Source of the DNA: Marinobacter zhanjiangensis
GTDB lineage: Bacteria > Pseudomonadota > Gammaproteobacteria > Pseudomonadales > Oleiphilaceae
Length of the DNA: 64,000 nucleotides
Assembly: GCF_014651935.1 (NCBI RefSeq)
Contig: NZ_BMXV01000007.1
Span: 124,001-188,000, forward strand
Direction: 5' to 3'
Numbering within the stretch: the first letter of the stretch is position 1; each line of letters begins with the position of its first letter. The notes under the pieces are model-generated. The model had not been told where the DNA came from. It made no database searches and saw only the letters and a program-made list of their open reading frames with translations. The translations under genes and the position numbers were made by a program. Of this stretch, positions 45,901-55,181 are shown piece by piece.

Positions 45901-46383
45901 ATGACAGCTATAAATGCAATCACATCAAGAAAAGAGAAAGGCTTCACCCTGATCGAACTGGTTATGGTAATTGTGATTCTTGGTATTCTGGCGGCGTTTG
46001 CGTTGCCGCGGTTTGCGGATCTGGGCGGTGATGCTAGACGTGCATCATTAGAAGGCGCGAGAGGGAGCGTCAAGTCAGCATCTGCTATAACTCATGCTGC
46101 CTTTTTAGCTGATGGTGACGAGCCAACCATCGTTACATTGGAAGGGACAGATATCACTTTGGTGAACGGCTATCCTCAGGCGGATGGAGCTACTGCTACT
46201 GAGGCGACAACAACAAATGGTATCGCTGAAGCGGCGCAACTAGATGGAAATGACTTTGGACTTGCATTTACGGGCTCTACATTAACCATTTCAAATGGCG
46301 GCTGTTCCTTTGATTACACCGAAGCTACGACCGATGCTCCCCCTGAGATTACTGCAATTACAGATACCGACGGCGAATGTTGA
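45901..46383 (+). CDS. mshA: MSHA major pilin MshA
   Basis: A 160-residue prepilin with the leader MTAINAITSRKEKG and mature N-terminus FTLIELVMVIVILGILAAFA. The C-terminal disulfide loop is formed by the last cysteine (DTDGEC) and the one in NGGCSFDYTE. The body is rich in Ala, Thr, Asp and Gly. Codons and base composition look more A+T-rich than the flanking assembly genes, as often seen in surface-exposed pilin genes. A GGAG site precedes the ATG. Together with mshB it forms a tandem paralogous pair. A 144-nt gap with no clear terminator separates it from mshC. Confidence 0.86.
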   Translation: MTAINAITSRKEKGFTLIELVMVIVILGILAAFALPRFADLGGDARRASLEGARGSVKSASAITHAAFLADGDEPTIVTLEGTDITLVNGYPQADGATATEATTTNGIAEAAQLDGNDFGLAFTGSTLTISNGGCSFDYTEATTDAPPEITAITDTDGEC

Positions 46384-46527
46384 GAGATAAGAATTGGTTT
46401 CGGAGGCTAGTTCAACAAGGCTTAATTCGATAAGGCCGATTACTAGTTCTGCGTAACATAGGAATGCGCCTTACCTAATCAGCCCACGTTGAATGGATAG
46501 ACGTAAGTCCGGGAGAGGGGCATCATA

Positions 46528-47001
46528 ATGCAGGCCACCCCGAGTTCATCGGGCTTTACTCTGGTCGAGCTGGTAATGGTCATAATCCTGATCGGAATAC
46601 TCTCCGCTCTGGGAGTTGGCCTCTTAACCAGAAGCTCCTCCTTCTCCCCCCTGCTGGCGACCCAGCAACTCGAATCCGCCACGCTGCTTGCCCAACAGGC
46701 AGCGCTGGCGGGTAATTCCTCAAACTCGCTAACCATTTCCCAAACGACTAAAGACTTTCAATTCCAGGCTGGGGGCAGCAGTTTTGGCATCAGTCGCGAA
46801 GGCGCCTCTATAACTTACCGACGAGAAGATCAGTCGTCCTACCAGGCAATCGGTGCTTCCGGATTAACAATAGGGTTTGACTCTTTCGGTCGTGTAAATT
46901 CGCCTGTTGCCATGATGGGATATCAATTTCGTATCTCCGGAGATAGCAATTATCAGATTTGCCTCAGCCCCCTCGGAGCCATATACAGGGGTGGGTGTTG
47001 A
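46528..47001 (+). CDS. mshC: MSHA minor pilin MshC
   Basis: A 157-residue prepilin-like protein with cleavage at SSSG|FTLVELVMVIILIGIL and a C-terminal cysteine pair (YQICLSPLGAIYRGGC) at the very end. Minor pilins of this type prime assembly at the pilus tip. It is downstream of mshA and its stop shares a base with the mshD start. Confidence 0.83.
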   Translation: MQATPSSSGFTLVELVMVIILIGILSALGVGLLTRSSSFSPLLATQQLESATLLAQQAALAGNSSNSLTISQTTKDFQFQAGGSSFGISREGASITYRREDQSSYQAIGASGLTIGFDSFGRVNSPVAMMGYQFRISGDSNYQICLSPLGAIYRGGC

Positions 47002-47513
47002 TGAGAAAGCTTGATGATGGCCAGCAAGGCGCCACTTTGGTTGAGTTGGTGATGACCATCGTCATTATCAGTGTCGCCATTGCCGGCGTGGTGGGCGCCT
47101 TTTCCCTGATTGCCGGGCGGAGCGCTGACCCGCTGAACCAGACCCGTGCGGTTGCTTTGGCCCAGCGCTACATGGACGAGATTTTGGCAAAGCCGTTTGA
47201 TGAGGATGCGAGACCCGGGCAGCGTTACGACGGCGGCTGCCGCAAGACGGTGGTCGACGGTCGTAGTCGTGACGAATACGAAGATGTAGACGACTACGAC
47301 GCTATCGTGGATGAAGCCCCGTCCGAATACTGGACCGGCGCCGGTAACCCGGAGGAAGGGTATGATCAGTTCTCCGTCACCGTCGATGTGGACTGCGTGG
47401 CAAATCCATCCTCGGAACTCAATGCCGATGTAGAGGCCAAGAGGATCAGGGTAACCATTACTGACCCCTCGGATAACGACTACGTCTTTGCCGCTTACCG
47501 GGTGAATTTCTGA
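47001..47513 (+). CDS. mshD: MSHA minor pilin MshD
   Basis: A 170-residue prepilin-like protein with leader MRKLDDGQQG and mature start ATLVELVMTIVIISVAIAGVVGAF, keeping Glu5 of the prepilin motif although position 1 is Ala rather than Phe. Conserved cysteines (GGCRKTVV and VDVDCVAN) may pair. I used the ATG at 47001, in a TGATG junction with mshC; a longer upstream frame overlaps mshC and has no leader sense. Confidence 0.83.
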   Translation: MRKLDDGQQGATLVELVMTIVIISVAIAGVVGAFSLIAGRSADPLNQTRAVALAQRYMDEILAKPFDEDARPGQRYDGGCRKTVVDGRSRDEYEDVDDYDAIVDEAPSEYWTGAGNPEEGYDQFSVTVDVDCVANPSSELNADVEAKRIRVTITDPSDNDYVFAAYRVNF

Positions 47514-48319
47514 TGCGTCGCGCGGCAGGGTTTACGCTGGTCGAACTGGTGATGGTTATCGTGTTGTTGGCTATTGTGGCCACCATCTCCGTCCAGTTTG
47601 TGGCACTGTCCACCCAGGGTGCCATCGATACCGGTGACCGCCAGCAACGTGCACTCAAGGCAGTGGTGGTCAGTGAACAGATTACCCGCATGCTGCGGGA
47701 AGCCTTTCCGTTGTCGGTCAGGGTGACAGGTCCCACAGATAACTGCATCGAGTGGCTGCCTATTGTGGGCGCGACCCGCTATACCGAATTGCCTAAAGCC
47801 GGGGGCAGTACGATTGAGGTTGTACCCTTTAGCCGGACACCAGACGACGATAGTGTGCGAGCCGTCGTCTATGGCTATGGCGGTTCTGCGGATGACGTTG
47901 CAGCCAAATTCTATCAGTCGGCGCTCCAGAATCCGGGCCCCATTTCACCTGAGATTGTCAAACCTATCGACAATTCCACGGTGCCGGTTTCCATCAATCT
48001 GGACGCTCCCCATCGTTTCTCCGCGAAATCACCGGCCCGCCGACTATATGTGGTGTCCCGGCCACAAGCCCTGTGTTCGGAGCCCGATGGAGAGTTTGAA
48101 GAACTCGCTCTCTATCGTGGGTATAACGTTGGCGCTTCATACGACCGTGGAAACCGTGACGTTCTGGCAGCGAACCTTAAGGGGCCTGCTGAGTTTTTCG
48201 TAAAGCCGATTTCTCTCAGGCGGGCGGCAGTGGTGAGTTTCTCCTTTGATCTGGCCACTCCTGGCAGTACAGAAACCCTGGAAGTCAGTCAGGAGGTGCA
48301 AATTCGCAATGTGCCCTGA
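47513..48319 (+). CDS. mshO: MSHA minor pilin MshO
   Basis: A 268-residue prepilin-like protein: short leader MRRAAG, then FTLVELVMVIVLLAIVATIS, and a larger beta-rich C-terminal domain, as in GspJ-like minor pilins (RQQRALKAVVVSEQITRMLR). Cysteines are at DNCIEWLP and QALCSEPD. It shares one base with mshD (TGATG) and overlaps mshP by 11 nt. Confidence 0.83.
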   Translation: MRRAAGFTLVELVMVIVLLAIVATISVQFVALSTQGAIDTGDRQQRALKAVVVSEQITRMLREAFPLSVRVTGPTDNCIEWLPIVGATRYTELPKAGGSTIEVVPFSRTPDDDSVRAVVYGYGGSADDVAAKFYQSALQNPGPISPEIVKPIDNSTVPVSINLDAPHRFSAKSPARRLYVVSRPQALCSEPDGEFEELALYRGYNVGASYDRGNRDVLAANLKGPAEFFVKPISLRRAAVVSFSFDLATPGSTETLEVSQEVQIRNVP

Positions 48320-48722
48320 GCATTCTTTCAGACATCAGTCCGGGGCCGGCTTGCCGGTTGCTCTGTTTATCATCACGGTGCTGGCTTTGCTCGTGGTGGC
48401 CATGGCCCAGTTGCAACAGTCGTCAGGGGAATCCATCAGTTTGCAGATACAGTCCCAGCGGGCGTTTTTTGCGGCGGAGAGCGGGGCTCAGGTGGGTGTC
48501 GGCAGAGTCATGGAGACCAATAACTGCGCCTCGGTGCCCGGAGCGGTGTCCTTCTCTACCTCTGGCCTTAACGGTTGCTCTGTATCGCTATCCTGCCAGC
48601 CGACCAACGTGACCATTGAGGAGCGCGACTATTTTGTGGCCCGGGTGACCAGCGATGCCCAGTGTGGTAGCGGACCGGATCGAGCCAACCGCTCCGTAGA
48701 AGTCTTGGTCAGGGAGGAGTGA
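48309..48722 (+). CDS. mshP: MSHA biogenesis protein MshP
   Basis: A 137-residue GspK/PilX-like minor-pilin relative: MCPEHSFRHQSGAGLPVALFIITVLALLVVAM, a hydrophobic N-terminal helix with a degenerate prepilin site (GAG|LPVALF) lacking the usual FTLIE sequence. A small domain with three cysteine-containing segments follows (NNCASVPG, NGCSVSLSC). The ATG at 48309 is inside the end of mshO. Its stop is immediately next to the putative mshQ start. Confidence 0.77.
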   Translation: MCPEHSFRHQSGAGLPVALFIITVLALLVVAMAQLQQSSGESISLQIQSQRAFFAAESGAQVGVGRVMETNNCASVPGAVSFSTSGLNGCSVSLSCQPTNVTIEERDYFVARVTSDAQCGSGPDRANRSVEVLVREE

Positions 48723-51700
48723 CTATTTTGTTCAAGCATGGAATTGGATCAACTCGTATCATGCTGACGCCAGTTCTTCTGCTGATGTCGCTGGTCATTA
48801 CCTGCCTGCCCGATAAGGCGTGGGCCCAGGATCCTGCGGCCTTCTGGCAGATGGACGAATCCCAGTGGGACGGCACTAACGGCGAGGTCATTGACAGCAG
48901 CGGCAATGGCAATAACGGCACTGCCCGTACCGCCGGCGGCGACGGTTCGCTGCCTGATACCGAAGATGCCAAGGTATGCCGGGGCGGTCGGTTCCGGGGA
49001 CAGGGCTTCGTAGAGGATGGCGTTTATACGGATGCCCAGCACTATGTTGATGTTCCCGATGCCCCGGAGCTTTCACCACAGGTTGGCGATCGGGATTTGA
49101 CTATCAGCGGCTGGGTGAAACTGAACTCTGTCAACGGTACTCAGACTCTGCTGCACAAGGGGGAGGGCGGCACCTCACAGGAATACAACGTCACTGTGGC
49201 AGACGGTACGCTGCAGATGACCTTGTGGAACCGATATGGTGGGGGTCAGACAGTATCACTGGACAGCGAAACGATGGTGGCTGATCGCTGGTATTTCTTT
49301 GAGGCGCAGGTACGTCCCGCCTTCTCCGTATCCGGTATCGGTCGGGTGGCATTGAGGGATGCTGGCGGGGATCTACTGGATGAAGAAAGTGCCTATATGT
49401 TCTTTCTGTTTGATAACGACTATGTGAGCGCCAAGCCTTTTGACGGTCGTCTGGTCCTGGGGGGTGTTCGATACGGTTCCGGTTCTCCGGTCAACTTCCT
49501 CGACGGCACACTCGACGAGGTACGAATACACGATGATTGGCTGGATGGTGATGATCTCGATAACCTGTCGCGTGAGACTCGAGACTGTGGTGCGACAGGT
49601 CCGCAGACCTGCTTTAACGATGAGTTCAGCAGCGGAAACCTGTCTGACGACTGGGCTACCTCCGTGTCCCGTGGGTCGTTTACACCCCAGATAGTCAATG
49701 GCCGCCTGCGTATGACTGAAAGCGTGGGCAACCAGGCCACTGCCGTCAGTTATCAAAGTCCATTTCCTGGCGCTGACAACCTGATACAGGTCGAGTTTGA
49801 CTACTACGCATATGATGGCTCAGGTGCTGATGGGCTGGCGGTGGTTTTTTCTGATGCCTCTGTCACTCCGCAGGCGGGTGGCTATGGCGGTTCCCTCGGT
49901 TATGCACAAGAGCCGGATGGCAGCGGCGGCTTCGCCGGTGGATGGCTGGGTGTTGGCCTGGATGAGTATGGCAACTTTTCACACGACAGCGAAGGCCGGG
50001 AGGGAGGTAACAACGAACGGACCCTGGATTCAGTGGCCGTGCGTGGTGCTGCGCCTGACTACGAGTACATTGCAGACTCGGGAGAGCTGAACCCGGGTAT
50101 TGATTCGAACAATGACAATAGTCCTTACCGGTACCGGATAACCATTGATTCCAGGGGCGGACAGATTCCGGTGCTTACCGTTGAGAGAAATGGCCGTGGA
50201 ACCGGCAACCAGTTCCGGACCGTGATCCAGGAAACGCTCACTGGCCAGCCGCAAATTCCGGAGAACCTGCTACTTTCATTGACCGGGTCGACAGGCGGCT
50301 CAACCAACATCCACGAACTGGATAACCTGCAGGTCTGCGCGGACAAGGTAGGACAGGTGCAGAATCTCGTGGATCACTTCGAGATTGAGCACAGTGGCAA
50401 CGCACTGACCTGCCAGCCTGAAGAGGTTGTCATCCGGGCTTGCGACGATGACAACTGCGACGTGCTGTTTACCGATCCGGTCGAGGTAACCCTGGCACCT
50501 TCAGGCTGGTTGGGTGGCGATACGTTCACCATGACCGGGGGTGTCGCCACTCGCTCGCTGGCGATTACCGGCCCCGGCACGGTCACCCTCGGCGTGCCTG
50601 CATCCGATCCGGGTACGGTGGCTTTCTCTAGCACCCTGTGCGATGACGGAACCGGTGGATTCGCAGCGGACCAGTGTGATCTGACCTTCTTCGACTCGGG
50701 CTTTGATATTTCGATTCCCGATCACATCGCCAATACCGGGGTGACGGCGAATATTGCGGCTGTGCGCAAGGACGACACTACCCAGCAGTGCGTGCCCGGT
50801 TTTGATAATGAAACCAAAGACATCGCGCTCTGGTCCTCGTACGTCAATCCATCGACTGGTACCAGGAATGTCTTTGTTGATGACAATTCTCTGCCTACTT
50901 CTTCGGGAGACACAACCTCGCTGGATTTTGACGAAAACGGTGAGGCAACCGTTGGCCTACGTTATCCCGATGTCGGCCGTGTCCGCCTGAACGCCCGCTA
51001 TGAAGGCTCCGGGGATGACGCCGGTCTGGTCATGACGGGGGACGGCACGTTTGTGGCCCGCCCCGACCACTTCCAGCTCGATGTCCCGGGCAACCCGGCA
51101 GCCACCTCAGTGCAGGACGACAATGCCTTTGTTGCTGCTGGCGAGGATTTCGAGATCCGTGTGTCATCCATCAATGCCAGCGGTGATGTGACGCCGAATT
51201 TTGGCAGAGAGACGCCGGCCGAAGATGTGAGCCTGGAGTCGACGTTGGTAGCACCGGCAGGTGGGGATGATCCGCCGATGTCCGGCGCGTTCGGAGCCTT
51301 CGGGGAAGACTGTGATGGCGCGTCGGCTGCTGACGGAACCGCCTGTGGTCTGTTCCAGTGGCCCGAGGTGGGTGTCATCAGCGTTAACCCAACGTTGGCC
51401 AGCGGCAGCTACCTTGCTACGGCAGACGTGACCGGAAATGCGGTCAGTCACGTGGGGCGCTTCGTTCCTGCCCGGTTCAACGTGAACATCGTTGAGCAGG
51501 GTGAGGTTGAACCCTTCTGTTCCTCTTCCACGGCGTTTACTTATACCGGTCAGACCTCCAGCTGGCGAGGTGGGGCGGAGCCATTGCTCACGGTCGAGGC
51601 GTTGAATTCCGACGGTGTGGTGACCCGAAACTACACCCTGGAGGACTTCCAGCGGCTGTCACCCGGGAGTCTCACACGTACGGCAGGCACTGCGGATGAG

Positions 51701-52378
51701 TCTGCGCTCGATACCAATGGCGATCCATTTCCGGTTACGGCCAGTCTTGACCTGCCGGCAATGACCGTCGTGGGGCGTGGGCGGTTGCAGTACCAGTTTG
51801 CGTCGTCCGATGAGGTCACCTACGACAAGACCCCGCAGTCCCGTGTGGAGCCATTCACACCGGACTATCAGATCGAGCTGACGCAGTTGGAGGATGCGGA
51901 CAGTGTATCGTCGCCCCAGTTGCCTATGGATCTGGAGCCCGATTTCGACTTTGAAATGAGGTACGGCAGGTTACAGCTGGAGAACGTCTACGGCCCCGAA
52001 ACGTCCAACCTCACCATGCCCTTCCGGGTGGACTACTACACGGCGGCTGGTTTTGTGCAGAATACAGCGGACAGCTGTTGGGTCTATAACACAGCAAACG
52101 TGTCACTGGACCAGTCCGATCTTTCTGGAGGGAGTATGTCGGTAGTGGCGACGTCTGACACCCTGGTAGCAGGAGCCCCGGCGCCAGACGCCGGAATCCT
52201 CCTGACCGCTCCGGGCGAGGGTAACCAGGGTGATGTGAGGGCGACGTTTTCGGTGCCTGCATGGCTGACCGGGGACTACGATGATAACGGTGTGCTCGAA
52301 GATCCCACCGGTCTCGCCACCTTCGGCGTCTACCGCGGCCACGACCGCATCATCTACTGGCGCGAAGTGCTCGACTGA
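48719..52378 (+). CDS. mshQ: MSHA biogenesis protein MshQ: LamG/lectin-domain surface protein
   Basis: A 1219-residue secreted protein: signal peptide (about 1-36, ending PDKAWAQ), a LamG-type concanavalin fold at about 40-290 (WQMDESQWDG, HYVDVPDAPEL, LDEVRIHDDWLDGDDLDN), a second lectin-like region at about 295-550 (CFNDEFSSGNLSDDW, QVEFDYYAYDGSGADGLAVV), then a long beta-rich tail matching the DUF6701 type. Probably a pilus-tip or cell-surface adhesin. Start is uncertain: GTG at 48719 forms a GTGA overlap with mshP but lies directly against AGGGAGGA, while TTG at 48728 has better spacing. It is the last msh gene and convergent with ntrC (16-nt gap). Confidence 0.82.
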   Translation: MTILFKHGIGSTRIMLTPVLLLMSLVITCLPDKAWAQDPAAFWQMDESQWDGTNGEVIDSSGNGNNGTARTAGGDGSLPDTEDAKVCRGGRFRGQGFVEDGVYTDAQHYVDVPDAPELSPQVGDRDLTISGWVKLNSVNGTQTLLHKGEGGTSQEYNVTVADGTLQMTLWNRYGGGQTVSLDSETMVADRWYFFEAQVRPAFSVSGIGRVALRDAGGDLLDEESAYMFFLFDNDYVSAKPFDGRLVLGGVRYGSGSPVNFLDGTLDEVRIHDDWLDGDDLDNLSRETRDCGATGPQTCFNDEFSSGNLSDDWATSVSRGSFTPQIVNGRLRMTESVGNQATAVSYQSPFPGADNLIQVEFDYYAYDGSGADGLAVVFSDASVTPQAGGYGGSLGYAQEPDGSGGFAGGWLGVGLDEYGNFSHDSEGREGGNNERTLDSVAVRGAAPDYEYIADSGELNPGIDSNNDNSPYRYRITIDSRGGQIPVLTVERNGRGTGNQFRTVIQETLTGQPQIPENLLLSLTGSTGGSTNIHELDNLQVCADKVGQVQNLVDHFEIEHSGNALTCQPEEVVIRACDDDNCDVLFTDPVEVTLAPSGWLGGDTFTMTGGVATRSLAITGPGTVTLGVPASDPGTVAFSSTLCDDGTGGFAADQCDLTFFDSGFDISIPDHIANTGVTANIAAVRKDDTTQQCVPGFDNETKDIALWSSYVNPSTGTRNVFVDDNSLPTSSGDTTSLDFDENGEATVGLRYPDVGRVRLNARYEGSGDDAGLVMTGDGTFVARPDHFQLDVPGNPAATSVQDDNAFVAAGEDFEIRVSSINASGDVTPNFGRETPAEDVSLESTLVAPAGGDDPPMSGAFGAFGEDCDGASAADGTACGLFQWPEVGVISVNPTLASGSYLATADVTGNAVSHVGRFVPARFNVNIVEQGEVEPFCSSSTAFTYTGQTSSWRGGAEPLLTVEALNSDGVVTRNYTLEDFQRLSPGSLTRTAGTADESALDTNGDPFPVTASLDLPAMTVVGRGRLQYQFASSDEVTYDKTPQSRVEPFTPDYQIELTQLEDADSVSSPQLPMDLEPDFDFEMRYGRLQLENVYGPETSNLTMPFRVDYYTAAGFVQNTADSCWVYNTANVSLDQSDLSGGSMSVVATSDTLVAGAPAPDAGILLTAPGEGNQGDVRATFSVPAWLTGDYDDNGVLEDPTGLATFGVYRGHDRIIYWREVLD

Positions 52379-52394
52379 ACCCGGTGGGCGAGCT

Positions 52395-53822
52395 TTAGTG
52401 CTCGTCCACCTCCTCATGATCCATCCCCAGCTCGTTGATCTTACGGGTCAGGGTATTACGGCCCCAGCCCAGCAGAATGGAGGCATCCCGACGGCGGCCG
52501 CCGGTGTGCTTGAGGGCGGTCTCTATCATGATTTTCTCGAATTCCGGCACCGCGTAGTCGAGTATGCCCTTCTTGCCCCGGCGCAGTTCCTGCTCGGCCC
52601 AGTTGCGCAGGCCTTCCTGCCAGGTCTGGCCGGTGGCGGGGGCTTCCGCCTGCTGCATCAGCTCCGGCGGCAGGTCGTCGATATGCACTTCGCGGCCACT
52701 GGCCATTACCGTCAGCCAGCGGCAGGTATTCTCCAGCTGGCGCACGTTGCCCGGCCAGGGCAGCGTGGTGAGGTATTCCTCGGCTTCCGGGCGTAGCACT
52801 TTGGGTTCCACCGCCAGTTCCTTGGCGGCGCGCTTGAGAAAGTGCTGCATCAGGCGAGGGATATCTTCCCGGCGCTCCGCCAGTTTAGGCAGGTGTACGC
52901 GGATGACGTTCAGGCGGTGGAACAGGTCCTCCCGGAAGGTGCCGGCTTCCACCAGTTTTTCCAGGTCCTGGTGGGTGGCGGCGATGATGCGCACATCCAC
53001 CTTGATGGGTGTTGTGCCACCCACCCGGTAGAACTCGCCATCCGCCAGTACCCGCAGCAGCCGGGTCTGGGTATCCGCCGGCATGTCGCCAATCTCGTCC
53101 AGGAACAGGGTGCCGCCATTGGACTGCTCGAACCGGCCCTGGCGGGCAGCCGCGGCGCCGGTGAACGCGCCCTTCTCGTGGCCGAACAGTTCAGACTCGA
53201 TCAGGTCCTTGGGAATGGCGGCCATGTTCAGGGCGATAAAGGGATGGCTGGACCGGGGGCTGTGATTGTGCAGAGCCTGGGCCACCAGTTCCTTGCCGGT
53301 GCCGCTTTCGCCGTTGATCAGTACCGTGATGTTGGAGTGTGACAGCCGCCCGATGGCCCGGAATACCTCCTGCATGGCTGGTGCCTCACCGATGATTTCC
53401 GCGTTGCGGTGGGGCGACTCGGTACTGGGTTCGGAGTTGGCGCGGCGTTCATGGCTGTGGGCCACCGCCCGTTTCGCCAGGGCCACCGCGTCATCCACGT
53501 CAAAGGGTTTGGGCAGGTACTCGAAGGCGCCACTCTGGTAGCTGGTGACTGCGCTTTCCAGGTCGGAGTGGGCGGTCATGATGATCACCGGTACATCCGG
53601 GTGGCTTTCCACCACCCGGGACAGCAGGGCGATGCCATCAATGCCCGGCATGCGGATATCACTGATGATGGCATCCGGCTCCTCGTGCTCAAGGCGCATC
53701 ATCACATTGTCGCCGTTCTCGAACACCCGGGGCTCCATTCCGGCCTGGGTCAGGGCGCGTTCCAGCACCCAGCGTATGCTGCGGTCATCATCAATGATCC
53801 AGACGTTTGCCGGTTGGCTCAT
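52395..53822 (-). CDS. ntrC: Nitrogen regulation response regulator NtrC
   Basis: A 475-residue sigma-54 activator: receiver domain (acidic pocket Asp11-13, phosphorylation site Asp55 in SDIRMPG), a linker, the AAA+ domain with Walker A GESGTGKE and the sigma-54-contacting GAFTGA loop, and a C-terminal Fis-type HTH ([16 protein letters not shown]). Phosphorylated by NtrB when nitrogen is scarce, it drives glnA and other genes. The ATG overlaps the ntrB stop by 4 nt (ATGA). Confidence 0.97.
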   Translation of the reverse strand: MSQPANVWIIDDDRSIRWVLERALTQAGMEPRVFENGDNVMMRLEHEEPDAIISDIRMPGIDGIALLSRVVESHPDVPVIIMTAHSDLESAVTSYQSGAFEYLPKPFDVDDAVALAKRAVAHSHERRANSEPSTESPHRNAEIIGEAPAMQEVFRAIGRLSHSNITVLINGESGTGKELVAQALHNHSPRSSHPFIALNMAAIPKDLIESELFGHEKGAFTGAAAARQGRFEQSNGGTLFLDEIGDMPADTQTRLLRVLADGEFYRVGGTTPIKVDVRIIAATHQDLEKLVEAGTFREDLFHRLNVIRVHLPKLAERREDIPRLMQHFLKRAAKELAVEPKVLRPEAEEYLTTLPWPGNVRQLENTCRWLTVMASGREVHIDDLPPELMQQAEAPATGQTWQEGLRNWAEQELRRGKKGILDYAVPEFEKIMIETALKHTGGRRRDASILLGWGRNTLTRKINELGMDHEEVDEH

Positions 53823-54904
53823 CGCGTGGTCTCCTCCAGCGGCAGAAAGATAATAAAGTCGGTCGAGCCCGGTTCGCTCTCACACTCCACCAGGCCGTGG
53901 TGCTGTCCGATAATGCTCTGGGTGATGGACAACCCCAGGCCGGTGCCGTTGGCACGACCACTGATCATGGGATAGAAAATGTTCTGTAACAGGTCCTGCG
54001 GAATGCCCGGTCCGTTGTCGATAATATCCACCCGGCACACCAGGCGGTGGCGTTTCTGGCCGATGGTGAACTGGCGCAGAACCCGGGTGCGGAAGGTGAT
54101 GGTGGGTGGCTCGGTGCTGCAGGGCTGGTCCCGGTAGTCGAAGGCGGCTTCCATGGCATTGCGGGCGATGTTCAGGAAGGCCTGTATCAGCTGTTCCTTG
54201 TCGCCGGGGAATTCCGGCAGGCTGATGTCGTAATCCCGGCGGAAGTTGAGGCGGCCGCGGCTCTCGGCCTCCAGCAGTGTGCGTACCCGCTCCAGTACTT
54301 CGTGAATGTTGGTGGGGGCCAGTGTCAGGGCCCGGTTGGGGCCCAGCATACGGTCCACCAGGCCACGCAGGCGGTCGGCCTCGTCGATGATGACCTGGGT
54401 GTATTCCTTCTGGCTGTCGTCCGACAGTTCCCGGTCAAGCAGTTGCGCCGCACCACGGATCCCGCCCAGCGGATTCTTGATTTCATGGGCCATGCCCCGC
54501 ACCAGGATGCGGGTGGTCTCCTGCTGGGTAAGCAGGTCCTCTTCCCGGCTGATACGCAGCAATCGGTCCCGGGGCTGGATCTCCAGCAGCAGGTGGCTGC
54601 CATCGGTACCGTAAGGGGTCACCGAATAATCCACCGTCAGGCGAGAGCCGTTGGCCAGCAGGAATTCCGCCTCACGCCGGGTGTAGGTCTGGCCCGTTTC
54701 CACGGCGGCCTGGAGTGTGTCCAGTGACTGGTCTGTTTCCAGCAGCAGAGCGGCAAGCCTGATGCGGTGAATCCGCGCGAGGCTGGTTTCCAGCATGCTC
54801 TCGGCGGCCGGATTCAGGTAGTCGATGCGCAGGTCGTTGTCCACAACGATGACGGCGGTGGTCAGGCTGTCCAGTATGGTTCTGTAATCCGTAACGGCTG
54901 ACAT
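53819..54904 (-). CDS. ntrB: Nitrogen regulation sensor kinase NtrB
   Basis: A 361-residue soluble histidine kinase/phosphatase that controls NtrC, itself under PII control. An N-terminal PAS domain (about 1-110: ILDSLTTAVIVVDNDLRIDY) precedes the H-box GMAHEIKNPLGG with His140, and the ATPase domain has N- and G-box motifs (FLNIARNAMEAA, IIDNGPGIP, GTGLGLSI). No membrane segment is seen. It is upstream of ntrC in a coupled pair and downstream of DUF4124 and glnA, with a probable NtrC site in the 277-nt gap before it. Confidence 0.96.
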   Translation of the reverse strand: MSAVTDYRTILDSLTTAVIVVDNDLRIDYLNPAAESMLETSLARIHRIRLAALLLETDQSLDTLQAAVETGQTYTRREAEFLLANGSRLTVDYSVTPYGTDGSHLLLEIQPRDRLLRISREEDLLTQQETTRILVRGMAHEIKNPLGGIRGAAQLLDRELSDDSQKEYTQVIIDEADRLRGLVDRMLGPNRALTLAPTNIHEVLERVRTLLEAESRGRLNFRRDYDISLPEFPGDKEQLIQAFLNIARNAMEAAFDYRDQPCSTEPPTITFRTRVLRQFTIGQKRHRLVCRVDIIDNGPGIPQDLLQNIFYPMISGRANGTGLGLSITQSIIGQHHGLVECESEPGSTDFIIFLPLEETTR

Positions 54905-55119
54905 GGAGCTCCCTCGGTTGATGGCCTGGCTGCTGCAAAAAGCGATCCAGAATCGGGATTGCGTCGCAATTTCCTTCGCCGGTGCGCCATTTGCGGGCAG
55001 ACGCGCCTCTGGCCCGGCCCTTGCCGGCTGTAGCCTGGTGCGGGCGGGATCGGCTTACGGTCATTCAGCGTCGGAAACGCCCCTTGGCGGAACAGAGTAT
55101 GGCTGTTTGGTGGTGCGAA

Positions 55120-55136
55120 TGCACTAAAGTGGTGCG
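55120..55136 (-). promoter_or_regulatory. NtrC-binding-site candidate upstream of ntrBC
   Basis: TGCACTAAAGTGGTGCG fits the 17-bp NtrC pattern TGCAC-N7-GTGCA at nine of ten half-site positions. It lies about 215 nt upstream of the ntrB start and 46 nt before the DUF4124 stop in position, in the 54905-55181 gap. It would allow autoregulation of ntrBC. No clear sigma-54 element was found between it and ntrB. Confidence 0.55.
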
Positions 55137-55181
55137 AAGGGGTTATGGGTGGCCGGGCCAGGGGCCCGACCGGACAGGATA

